This document shows positions 47,301 to 51,005 of a DNA stretch of 64,000 nt, in pieces. The notes beneath the pieces are model-generated. The model searched no databases, was not told the origin of the DNA, and saw nothing but the letters and a program-made list of their open reading frames with translations. Location of the stretch: assembly GCA_035222895.1 (NCBI GenBank), contig JAVYIG010007436.1:1-64000 (forward strand). Reading direction: 5' to 3'. Source of the stretch: Strongylocentrotus droebachiensis. Lineage: Eukaryota > Echinodermata > Echinoidea > Camarodonta > Strongylocentrotidae. Position 1 is the stretch's first letter; the number at the start of each line of letters is the position of its first letter. Made by a program: the position numbers and the translations under genes.

Positions 47301-48389
47301 CAATACAACATCTTTTTTTGTATAGGCCTAACTCATATCCATATCAAAGCTTATAGAGTCAACTGAAATTTCCCGTAAGAAAATTATGTACTTATAACTT
47401 AAAAAAGAATGAAAGATTGATGAGTGAATCGTTGTAAGCCTCTTTACTCTGGGAAGGTGAGTTGGCTCAGTCGGTATAGCCTGCCTGCCTGTTGAATCAA
47501 ATATCGTAGGTGCCCGGCAGGATGCGACCTTCATTTTTGGTCAAACAGTTTTGAGCGTCAAGTAACGCCTGGTTGGAATGCTCCCCAGGGATTGGAGATT
47601 GTGCACACAGTGTGTGCGGGCAAGCACTGAATCCAATGACCGGGGTAATAGTATATTTGTAAATCGCTTAGAGACATTTGTATTAAGCGCTATATAAAAG
47701 CTAAATATTATTATTATTATCCAATCCAGGGCCCCAGGCAGATGGACGTTAAAAGGAGGCGCTGTGTAGAGGAGAGTCACCAGCTTTACATGTTAAAGGT
47801 AAAGACCAGTATTGGAAACGCCCCAATTTCAAAAATGAAATGGAAGCCCTTATTACCAATCATGTGAAAGAATATGTTTTGACTAATACATGATGATAAC
47901 AAATTTGCCGGGAAACCGCCTACTAATTGATATATTTGGTAAATTAGTTTATCTATTGGTGTGTGAGAGATAAACGCAAGTGTCGCGCACGTGTGCGTAG
48001 TCCCATATACATCTTTCTGTGTACAGTGCTTGTAACTTTACGAAGACTGGGCTAAATTTCTGATCATTTTGATGATTCCAGAACCTTGCAGTACACACCA
48101 ATACTTATATGCTTTCTCTTTCTTTCACAATGCAATGAACCCACTGCACTGTTCATAGTAGGGGGAAACCCCGGTGTAGTGGTCCACCTGCACATCCCCA
48201 ATAAGTCATGTCAGGAAATGAGACCCGATGGTTAACAGTGACTCAGTTCGCTCTTTGCCTCCCAGGCACAGCTGACGCCAAATACGTAATAATAATAGAA
48301 TACTCACCAACTGATACACCATGGACTGCAGGTGAACGTATCACCATCAGTAGGGCAAGAATCGGTAGCAACAACGGGAGACGGTTCAT
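21515..48389 (-). CDS. Adhesion GPCR with SRCR-HYR-EGF-Ig-SEA-HRM-GAIN ectodomain (whole gene, introns included)
   Basis: Predicted cell-surface adhesion G-protein-coupled receptor on the minus strand, assembled by hand from exons with AG/GT borders and compatible phases. Order from the N terminus: signal peptide, SRCR domains, mini-exon linker, three HYR, EGF, Ig, SEA, HRM, GAIN/GPS, 7TM, 58-residue tail. From the start at 42386 the 25 exons sum to 4560 nt (1519 aa plus stop); from the start at 48389, splicing into the exon at 41896, 29 exons sum to 5277 nt (1758 aa plus stop). Ig-SEA-HRM-GAIN-7TM resembles vertebrate ADGRF-type receptors, but the SRCR and HYR modules are not part of vertebrate members known to me. 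The family self-cleaves at the GPS and signals through a tethered peptide; ligand unknown. Whether the two starts belong to one gene or to two overlapping paralogues needs transcripts. Confidence 0.9.
21771..21907 (-). repeat. 72-bp tandem duplication over the last splice acceptor
   Basis: 21771-21842 is repeated at 21843-21907 with an 8-bp deletion. The copy includes the acceptor (ccctgg/CCAG context) and the first 14 exon bases. The stretch between the two acceptors is 72 nt and open in frame. Confidence 0.85.
22100..22358 (-). CDS. TM5-TM6 exon
   Basis: 259 nt, phase 2 in, phase 0 out. Loop 2 CFLQLW (conserved C; usual W replaced by F), TM5 GGLLIPMTIIILFNVVIFVL, a basic third intracellular loop (RVKREAKVERRESIERV) and TM6 ILLLLGLTWITGYF with the family L-x-G-x-T-W. 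Donor GTGCAG is a poor match to GTRAGT. Confidence 0.92.
22500..22690 (-). repeat. Dispersed repeat shared with 48.15-48.30 kb
   Basis: Contains ttggcatcaccagtgcctgg and accactacaccggggtttcc, the reverse complement of sequences in the first receptor intron at 48155-48300. Lies in the intron between the TM4 and TM5-6 exons. Confidence 0.6.
22800..22890 (-). repeat. tRNA-derived SINE head
   Basis: On the minus strand, atggctcagtcggtaaagcg (A box) and aattcgagtcc (B box) with tRNA-like spacing. No acceptor stem or paired T arm convincing enough for a tRNA. Followed on the plus strand by (aat)n. The remaining intron to 23354 holds nothing else. Confidence 0.55.
23354..23420 (-). CDS. TM4 exon
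   Basis: 67 nt, phase 1 in, phase 2 out: IPAMIVIITGAIAQDKYAHE, completing TM4 (W-G-x-P-A) and beginning extracellular loop 2. Acceptor TATTTAAG, donor GTGAGT. Confidence 0.9.
24213..24496 (-). CDS. TM2-TM3 exon
   Basis: 284 nt, phase 2 in, phase 1 out. RVLRGKQTNQIFICLCLTLL opens TM2; GPCGFITALVHFFVLSSITW starts TM3, with the conserved cysteine that bonds to extracellular loop 2 and the W-M-x-x-E-G-x-x-x-Y motif. TM4 starts at VKAGAVAWG. Acceptor TAACTGAAAG, donor GTACAA. Confidence 0.95.
24640..25090. repeat. Degenerate tandem units with nuclear-receptor-like half sites
   Basis: About four units containing ccataggaagac, aggtcaaaggtca (24772, 25048) and agaggtcaa(c/t)tt, in the intron between the TM1 and TM2-3 exons. 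Same motif class as 9.42-9.65 kb. Confidence 0.55.
25510..25625 (-). CDS. TM1 exon
   Basis: 116 nt, phase 0 in, phase 2 out. After a short juxtamembrane stretch (DTSREDGPSEQAYEVLTYIG) comes the hydrophobic CCISIVSLLVTLATYI. The L-T-Y-I-G-C motif is the standard TM1 start of adhesion GPCRs. Acceptor GTTTTTGTAG, donor GTAAGA. Confidence 0.93.
26235..26423 (-). CDS. GPS (GPCR proteolysis site) exon
   Basis: 189 nt, phase 0-0, 63 aa. PSCSYWDVGFGDWSQEGCHL, EEIVCGCNHLTNFAVLM: four GPS cysteines, W in YWD, DW-x-x-x-GC, and the cleavage triad H-L-T. Cleavage is expected between L1181 and T1182 of the short form, leaving TNFAVLM as the start of the tethered agonist. Acceptor TTAATACAAG, donor GTAAGA. 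The consensus site predicts an autoproteolysis-competent receptor. Confidence 0.95.
26570..26830. repeat. Poly-C flanked repeat element
   Basis: Four poly-C runs separated by gtttctcacaaattaggctg and ctgagtcgcaactgagtat, bounded by ggcgcggatccac and ggttggatccgctac. Sits in the intron between the GAIN-B and GPS exons. Family of 39.3-39.9 kb. Confidence 0.6.
27338..27733 (-). CDS. GAIN subdomain B exon
   Basis: 396 nt, phase 0-0, 132 aa. Landmarks: VVNIPSAISSALSS, STIVYVRVIFSVFSTPALF, NTPVISLSIGNETISNLTEP and INFTFTPIE, the strand pattern of GAIN-B leading to the GPS. The VISLSIGNETISNLTEP run is highly characteristic of the family. Acceptor GAACGTTTCAG, donor GTAGGC. Confidence 0.93.
28071..28247 (-). 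CDS. GAIN subdomain A exon 2
   Basis: 177 nt, phase 0-0, 59 aa: VTASIVAIVSNIAQVNSTQL, then SKVVSVFEKQIKSIPVGAGG and FSIQQPNIAVQ. Matches the helix-to-strand transition of GAIN domains. Acceptor TCGAATAACAG, donor GTACGT. Confidence 0.87.
28606..28758 (-). CDS. GAIN subdomain A exon 1
   Basis: 153 nt, phase 0-0, 51 aa: VNVSDENIAKLSEEVSVVTS followed by DDISSIATIISNIGQFAQ. Amphipathic helical sequence typical of GAIN-A, preceding GAIN-B. Acceptor TTGTTTGAAG, donor GTATGT. Confidence 0.85.
29020..29190 (+). mobile_element. 3' end of a non-LTR retrotransposon, (AAAC)n tail
   Basis: AT-rich 3'UTR-like sequence ending aataaaatcaatcaaacaaa and further caaa units. In an intron of the GAIN region. 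No coding sequence left. Confidence 0.4.
29383..29504 (-). CDS. HRM second half and start of GAIN
   Basis: 122 nt, phase 1 in, phase 0 out: TQPIGRAICVGDLISQSTW, then LPMDNCGPFRNVSDLLSQYS. The G-x-A-x-R-x-C..G..W-x-x-x-D-x-x-C pattern closes the HRM; the last residues start the helical GAIN-A subdomain. Acceptor TTTGACAG; donor GTATTT is weak but keeps frame. Confidence 0.78.
29835..29963 (-). CDS. Hormone-receptor motif (HRM), first exon
   Basis: 129 nt, phase 1-1, 43 aa: AICKYMTWTSSRFGLKINFL then GENGSWANSTEPTEVCPFNT. Cysteines and the closing C-P-F/x motif fit the N-terminal half of an HRM as in many adhesion GPCRs. Acceptor ATGGAACCCAG, donor GTAATT. Confidence 0.75.
30326..30554 (-). CDS. 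SEA domain, second exon
   Basis: 229 nt, phase 0 in and phase 1 out. VLEGLKNDPSIKNLSPSVVC, then RQGGVIADLNVYIKNSILTA. The segment QGGVIADLNV sits where autoproteolytic SEA domains have G-S-V-V-V; the serine is replaced by G, so self-cleavage here is unlikely (inference). The exon continues into a spacer with NNSNGFLDVSS. Donor GTAAGA. Confidence 0.82.
31001..31113 (-). CDS. SEA domain, first exon
   Basis: 113 nt, phase 1 in and phase 0 out. Reads VTNIQLSDLKFNLTPNDDLS then SARYLEISRNITNY, the N-terminal half of a SEA domain (F-x-N-L-T-P). Acceptor TTGATGCAG, donor GTAAGT. This is where exon phase leaves the 1-1 pattern of the upstream modules. Confidence 0.8.
31786..32040 (-). CDS. Ig-like domain exon
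   Basis: 255 nt, phase 1-1, 85 aa (601-685). Shows PKNQTVEMGTRVEELTCSF, W at MWYKDGHPLP, and TSDIGYYFC: the two cysteines, core tryptophan and D-x-G-x-Y-x-C motif of an I/V-set immunoglobulin fold. Two N-x-S/T sites are visible. Acceptor AAAATATAG, donor GTGAGG. An Ig domain next to SEA recalls ADGRF5-type receptors. Confidence 0.92.
32070..32160 (+). repeat. tRNA-like SINE head
   Basis: gtagagtggattaagcactt and a perfect B box ggttcgatcc, spaced as in a Leu/Ser-type tRNA with a long variable arm, but the acceptor stem does not pair. Likely the promoter of a SINE in the intron upstream of the Ig exon. Confidence 0.5.
32598..32762 (+). repeat. SINE body with (TTA)n tail
   Basis: ccccagagagtggagatggt, gatgaccggggtaataatac and gcgctaagag match the body at 47575-47720, ending in a (tta)n tract. 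Same SINE family; head not contiguous. Confidence 0.6.
32790..33295 (+). pseudogene. 5'-truncated non-LTR retrotransposon 3' end
   Basis: Plus-strand translation LRLPKFRTTQGQ then FVGSEFWKRLPINVRLTRSR is the C-terminal end of a CR1-like polyprotein; the 3'UTR ends in (aatc/aaat)n at about 33270-33290. In the intron between the EGF and Ig exons. Confidence 0.6.
33685..33810 (-). CDS. EGF-like domain exon
   Basis: 126 nt, phase 1-1, 42 aa (559-600). NPCKVRDPCINGDCSYEGSG then PYQCACHGEYEGDHCDV: six cysteines in EGF order (C..C..C..C.C..C) and the C-x-C-x(2)-G-[YF]-x-G-x-x-C motif. No complete calcium-binding EGF consensus. Acceptor ATATCTACAG, donor GTGAGT. Structural spacer or binding module after the HYR repeats. 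Confidence 0.9.
34363..34596 (-). CDS. HYR domain exon 3
   Basis: 234 nt, phase 1-1, 78 aa (481-558). Contains DTEPPRWECRNQTAIADRRP, SDNVDPDPSVNCYHT, PGDTNITCEAKDYFGNIANC and TFLFTVQ, matching HYR; PG replaces the usual FP/FG before D-T. Acceptor TTTTTTGCAG, donor GTAAGT. Confidence 0.92.
34783..35022 (-). CDS. HYR domain exon 2
   Basis: 240 nt, phase 1-1, 80 aa (401-480). Starts DGDPPRLNCPDVTSATDQG, then ASDNTDLSPSVICSHTSSDD and FGDTDVTCNATDESGNIGTC ending TFVITVQ: all HYR landmarks (CP, DN, F-x-G-x-T-x-V, D-x-S-G-N, C-x-F-x-V-x-V). Acceptor at 35023, donor GTATGA. Extracellular adhesion module. Confidence 0.92.
35701..35937 (-). CDS. HYR domain exon 1
   Basis: 237 nt, phase 1-1, 79 aa (residues 322-400 of the short form). 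Reads FELQCGNLTSTTNKG at the start, then FSVGCTYTSDHVFDYGVTWV and ARDGLGNYLTCDFTVNVKG. This is the HYR (hyalin repeat) pattern: C-P/G-N start, central D/S-C-T-Y, and the closing D-x-x-G-N-x-x-x-C-x-F-x-V-x-V, an Ig-like beta-sandwich adhesion module abundant in sea-urchin hyalin. Less canonical than HYR 2 and 3. Donor GTACGT. Confidence 0.85.
36342..36374 (-). CDS. 33-nt mini-exon, copy 1
   Basis: 33 nt, acceptor TTTTAACAG and donor GTAAGT, phase 1-1, coding DFSGSGTYSGD. It is the last mini-exon before the HYR domains. The SGSG core suggests a flexible, possibly O-glycosylated linker. Confidence 0.72.
36781..36813 (-). CDS. 33-nt mini-exon, copy 2
   Basis: 33 nt, acceptor TTTGAACAG and donor GTAAGT, phase 1-1, coding GYSGSGASFGD. 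Same size, splice sites and flanking sequence as its neighbours at 36342 and 37207; period about 430 bp. Confidence 0.72.
37207..37239 (-). CDS. 33-nt mini-exon, copy 3
   Basis: Exactly 33 nt between TTTGAACAG and GTAAGT, phase 1-1, coding DDSGTGESSGD. One of a tandem series of near-identical mini-exons that build a Ser/Gly/Asp linker between the SRCR and HYR regions. The SG and SGD pattern resembles glycosaminoglycan-attachment contexts; that use is inference. Each copy can be skipped without changing frame. Confidence 0.72.
37357..37680. mobile_element. TTAA-flanked MITE inside the mini-exon array
   Basis: ttaa at 37357-37360 and 37677-37680 bracket a 316-bp element starting agggatccgg and ending cgacccct. 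The paralogous site in unit 1 (near 36056) is empty and reads ccttaagagag, confirming a TTAA duplication. An inverted relative lies at 54208-54592. Confidence 0.88.
37946..37978 (-). pseudogene. Fourth mini-exon copy, splice sites weakened
   Basis: 33 nt that would code DDSVSSASSWD in phase 1, in the fourth copy of the mini-exon unit. The frame is open, but the donor is GTAAAA rather than GTAAGT and the acceptor is TTGAAAAG rather than GAACAG, so splicing is doubtful. The glycines of the other copies are mostly lost. Skipping or including it keeps the frame. Confidence 0.5.
38626..38961 (-). CDS. SRCR domain exon (common to both forms, diverged)
   Basis: 336 nt, phase 1-1, SRCR domain of about 112 aa (residues 177-288 of the short form): ISLEVRLTDGPNNNSGRVEV, LWGTICDDGWDGRDANVVC, YGEGVGDISLRNVDCIGTES, YDCAHDEDAGATC. 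Six group-A cysteines. Acceptor TTGAATTTCAG, donor GTATAA. Clearly more diverged than the 40.0/43.5/45.6-kb trio, so it separated earlier. Confidence 0.92.
39130..39912. repeat. Internally amplified poly-C element
   Basis: Begins aggggcgtacgtag and ends atcatgcgtacgccactg. Between these lie repeated modules: cacggctaacctaaaaaagg, a poly-C run, caacgaagaaaaatgtcaaa, a poly-A run, ggtgtccgcttac, a poly-C run. In the intron between two SRCR exons. One-module relative at 50790-51005. Confidence 0.8.
40010..40354 (-). CDS. SRCR domain exon (common to both forms)
   Basis: 345 nt, phase 1-1, one group-A SRCR domain of about 115 aa (residues 62-176 of the short form). Landmarks: [69 protein letters not shown]. 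Acceptor CTGATGTAG at 40355, donor GTAGGA. All six group-A cysteines present. Near-identical partner at 43533-43874. Confidence 0.92.
41160..41808 (+). pseudogene. 5'-truncated CR1-like retrotransposon with (CTTGAA)n tail
   Basis: Plus strand: LPDSFNNYFTSNCTIHRHST, then LRLPLYKYSFS and YTGVKSWNSIPVEIKNSPTL, FKRKFKLYIL, the usual C-terminal end of such polyproteins, then a 3'UTR ending in cttgaa repeats (41781-41808). Present in this intron but absent from the paralogous intron at 43.88-44.59 kb. Confidence 0.75.
41896..41946 (-). CDS. Small linker exon before SRCR
   Basis: 51 nt, phase 1-1, coding DWRTSRPDVWIPSTTNT; acceptor CTATAG, donor GTGAGA. Paralogous to 44592-44639. Short extracellular linker between the signal peptide and the SRCR domains; no domain assigned. 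Confidence 0.65.
42095..42178 (+). repeat. SINE 3' end
   Basis: ttttaagcgctatataaaag followed by an att-rich tail, as at 47680-47720. The paralogous position near 44960 lacks the tail, so it may post-date the module duplication. Confidence 0.45.
42254..42386 (-). CDS. Alternative first coding exon: signal peptide B
   Basis: ATG at 42386-42384 begins MANWEIVSFRFILSIILLPH, a hydrophobic secretion signal, followed by an acidic Ser/Thr stretch (DSEPDDRDTSTSSGFDI). The exon is 44 codons plus one nucleotide (phase 1) before donor GTAAGC. A pyrimidine-rich acceptor-like CTCTCCTCAG lies 10 nt upstream of the ATG, but read through in phase 1 it meets a stop, so this exon can only start a protein. It joins in frame to the exon at 41896 and gives the form with two SRCR domains. 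Confidence 0.8.
43533..43874 (-). CDS. SRCR domain exon (long form, SRCR-2)
   Basis: 342 nt, phase 1-1, one group-A SRCR domain of about 114 aa: [73 protein letters not shown]. Acceptor ATGTTGTAG, donor GTACAG. Nearly identical to the exon at 40010-40354, including about 100 bp of intron upstream, so the duplication is recent. It differs by a few codons, for example a one-residue deletion near the SSN run and changes around the fourth and fifth cysteines. Confidence 0.88.
44592..44639 (-). CDS. Small linker exon, duplicate of the exon at 41896
   Basis: 48 nt, phase 1-1, coding DSRAFQPHIWIPKTRI, with acceptor CTATAG and donor GTGAGA. It aligns with the 51-nt exon at 41896-41946 (shared core W-I-P) and lies at the same place relative to its SRCR exon, so it came with the module duplication. 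It is a short linker with no domain match. Use in mature transcripts is inferred from intact phase and splice sites. Confidence 0.6.
44803..44943. mobile_element. MITE with ggcccgaattcacaaagg inverted ends, copy 2
   Basis: Same inverted ends and central aacgcgtcatatgacg as 17873-18037. Flanked by ttgg on both sides, while the paralogous empty site near 42108 reads cccttgggtca. It therefore inserted after the SRCR-module duplication, with a TTGG-type target duplication. Confidence 0.85.
45579..45899 (-). CDS. SRCR domain exon (long form, SRCR-1)
   Basis: 321 nt, phase 1-1, one complete scavenger-receptor cysteine-rich domain of about 107 aa. Landmarks: [64 protein letters not shown]. Six cysteines at group-A positions. 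Acceptor CACATTTAG at 45900, donor GTACAA (45578-45573). SRCR domains are extracellular binding modules for proteins or microbial polyanions. It is the most diverged of the three related copies at 45.6, 43.5 and 40.0 kb. Confidence 0.88.
46864..46920 (-). CDS. Short Ser/Thr-rich linker exon
   Basis: 57-nt exon, phase 1-1, with acceptor CAATGCGCAG and donor GTGAGT. It codes for DITTEASTILSTDKQSSTK, a hydrophilic Ser/Thr-rich spacer between signal peptide A and the first SRCR domain, plausibly O-glycosylated. No conserved domain. Supported by phase, splice sites and position rather than homology. Confidence 0.7.
47090..47312. mobile_element. MITE with gatgttgtattgcccttt inverted ends
   Basis: 18-bp perfect terminal inverted repeats (47090-47107 and 47295-47312) around 187 bp with ccgaccgaccgaccgaccga near the right end. 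In the intron after signal-peptide exon A. No ORF. Confidence 0.8.
47452..47720 (+). repeat. tRNA-derived SINE, near full length
   Basis: Head gagttggctcagtcggtata (A box) with a weaker B-box region, body ccagggattggagattgtgc and gaccggggtaatagtata, 3' end aagcgctatataaaagc plus (tta)n. Relatives at 22.8, 32.6, 42.1 and 53.2 kb. In an intron of the receptor. Confidence 0.75.
48000..48140 (+). repeat. Dispersed direct repeat, copy 1
   Basis: gtcccatata...ctttctgtgtacag and ccagaaccttgcagt recur at 49853-49985 in the same orientation with moderate divergence. Confidence 0.65.
48155..48300 (+). repeat. Dispersed repeat abutting signal-peptide exon A
   Basis: Contains ggaaaccccggtgtagtggt and ctcccaggcacag...gccaaata, the inverted counterpart of 22500-22690. 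It ends within a few bases of the splice donor at 48307. Confidence 0.6.
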
Positions 48390-48410
48390 TTTAGAATACT
48401 GCTATGGGCC
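48308..48410 (-). CDS. Upstream first coding exon: signal peptide A
   Basis: ATG at 48389-48387 opens 27 codons reading MNRLPLLLPILALL then MVIRSPAVHGVSV: basic start, leucine-rich core and small residues, a typical secretion signal. The exon ends in phase 1 before donor GTGAGT (48307-48302). An acceptor (TTTCATTTCAG) precedes 48410, so 48390-48410 is 5'UTR. It joins in frame to the exon at 46864-46920. A dispersed repeat ends just inside the following intron. Confidence 0.8.
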
Positions 48411-48900
48411 CTGAAATGAAAGTTTTTTTTTTTTTTTTTTTTAATGACCAGGATATTTAATACATGCATACAATGTACATAACATGGAAATACCCCTCGT
48501 CCCGTTAAATCAAAGATAGTCAGCAGGGCATTGAAACAGATGTAATAACACTTTGAATAGTTCTAGCAAGTATTTCCTTAAAGACCTGAAATACAACCAA
48601 CTGATCATTCTCTTTCTCTTTCATCTTCTTTCTTCTACTTATTTCAAGTTGAAAGTCATTGGGATAATTGTTTATGTGCAAAAAGTTGTTAAAAAATATA
48701 TAGAAATTCAGTGATAATAAATTATACTTCAAGTCAAACTTCACATACATCCTGACAGGTTTACAGTATTCATCTACGTTGGACAGGCTTGTCAATGATT
48801 GCGTGGAAAACTAAGAAACAAAAACACATGGAAGTGCTGAAAGCTTTTGGATGCAAAATCCAGCATTAAATATTACGAAAAATAAAATGAAAGTACTTAC

Positions 48901-48970
48901 CCTTTGTTGAAAATCTGGTGTTCTTCAACGATTCAATGAAATTGATTGGTAGGTACTACTTCTTTACAAG
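48901..48970 (-). other. Probable 5' non-coding exon of the receptor gene
   Basis: A canonical donor on the minus strand (GTAAGT, 48895-48900) follows an untranslated stretch, and the coding exon downstream carries an acceptor 21 nt before its ATG. This pair suggests an upstream 5'UTR exon. Its 5' end and the promoter are not defined; 48970 is only a nominal limit. Confidence 0.4.
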
Positions 48971-49852
48971 AATCCTGTAACAATGAACTAGTTGTATTTT
49001 ATCATAGTATTATAACATCTCTATTACATGATATCGGAGTGTGCCGTCCGTGACTTCTCTGTTGCTTCCTTGATGGATGTATTAGCAGGCGTTGAGCCAA
49101 TAAAATCACATTCTAAAAGTAATTACATTTTAAAGGAAGTACATATGGACTTTTTCATGTTAATAATTCTGCTTTTGACGTGACTGAAAAAATAGATTCA
49201 TTAAATAGACAAATATTAATTATCACACTAATTTCCTACACATGATATTAAGAGCTATTAAGGGTTGACTTTATATTGATTATATAACAGGAATATAACT
49301 CACTATGTTTGTTTTGTTTGTTTCACATCTTCCCTTCCCTTATATTAATCTTAAACAAATTTCGTAAATGAGCTGCATATACAGTGCGTCCAAGAAAAAA
49401 AAAAGAAACACGAAACCAAACGGATATTGTAAACAAACTATGAGCTGTGTGAACATGATATCATGTTTTTCATAAAGTAGAGGTAATATGCTTTTTGATG
49501 ATACATTGATGACTTCAGTCCATACACGGCTGTACTGAGCAACACTTGAAAATGGCACGTAAACAAAATCAAATTGTGCCAGATTTGAGTGACACATAGT
49601 TGTATCACCCCCGTATATTACCGCACGTGACCTAATAGAAAAACTGAACTTTAAAGATAAACTCCAGTTCTGGTTTAAAAAAAAAATAATAATAATTCTC
49701 ACAGAATCAAACGAAACGTACACTGAATGTTCAAGATTACAAATAAATGACAGCTGCCAAACAATTTTGGAAGAAAATGTATACTGGCTGAGTAATGAGC
49801 ATAGAAAGATAAGGAAATCAAAGTAGTACTAGCCCCGACACCATGTGTGTTG

Positions 49853-49985
49853 TCCCATATATAGCTTTCTGTGTACAGGGCTTGTTACTTCACCAAGACT
49901 CGGCCAAATTTATTATGATTTTGATGACTCCAGAACCTTGCAGTGCACACCAATACTTATATGCTACATGATCAACTGTTTCTGA
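49853..49985 (+). repeat. Dispersed direct repeat, copy 2
   Basis: Second copy of 48000-48140. The rest of 49000-50780 holds AT-rich sequence without recognisable genes. Confidence 0.65.
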
Positions 49986-50784
49986 TCCATTCCACACCTT
50001 TTCTTTCACAACGCAATCGCATTACCAGAACTCAAGTTTATCTTTAAAAGCTAACAGAGAGTCCGGTGATGTTTCAGACAGGAATCAGAGTAAGGGGCAC
50101 CTTACATTTTGATAATGGAGAAAGGCATGGTCAAATGGATATATAAGAAGAAAAAAAATGTACCATCATATTGTGTTACTTTTTCTCATAATGGCCACTA
50201 TTTTCAATTTTTAAATGGCACATTTTCAGTGCACGAGGGATATAAATTTAATTTGGAGTAAAATCGCAGGTTGTTCCCCCTTTCTTCCCGGTTATTGTTT
50301 TCGCCCCTTTTTTTTAGTAACTGTTTATTTAGATACACATCATTAACACAACACACATCTTGCACAATCATCTGTCAAAGCTTTCATTTCCTCAAAGTGA
50401 GGTCCTCATGCGATACAAACGTTTTTACTGTGTTACAAATATCTGGCACAAAATGGATGTTGACATGCTAGTCTTAAACTAATTGTAAGCATGTATTGAT
50501 TAATGCAACGATAGTATTATTTGACAGCATATTACTTCTAGTTTATGGAAAATAAGAAATAGTTTGCTCATAATTACTGTTTTCTTTCGGGTTTCATTTT
50601 ATTTTGGGACGGTCTATCTCCAAAGTTTGAAGAAAAGAATTTCAGATATCGTCAACAACATGATCATGAATTATTTTGAAGGATCGTTTGTATGGTACAA
50701 TAGAATGTGTATAAAAGACTGCAACCAAGTAATATGTCAGATTCTTCAATGTTGAAGAAGTATCGACTCGCACTACCATGACTA

Positions 50785-51005
50785 TAAGCAGTGGCGTACG
50801 CAGGATTTTTTTCAAGGGGGGGGGGGGGGAGGGGGTTTTAAAATCGGGCCCAAAATTTCGCAACGACTTGGCCAGCCGCTGAATAAGCGGGGGGGGGGGG
50901 GGTAAGAGAACACTTTTTCTTTTTTACTTTTTTTGGTCTCGAAATTTGAAAAATTGAAATTTTGTTCCGTTGGGGGGGGGGGGGGGGGGTAAGGTCATCT
51001 TTTTA
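50785..51005. repeat. Poly-G element, single-module copy
   Basis: gtggcgtacgcaggattttt, a poly-G run, cgcaacgacttggccagccg, a poly-G run, ggtctcgaaatttgaaaa, a poly-G run, gtaaggtcatctttttaggt. Reverse-complement match to modules of 39130-39912. 51006-52790 holds only a short SINE-like gcgcctttacat...aaagcgc near 51702. Confidence 0.7.
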
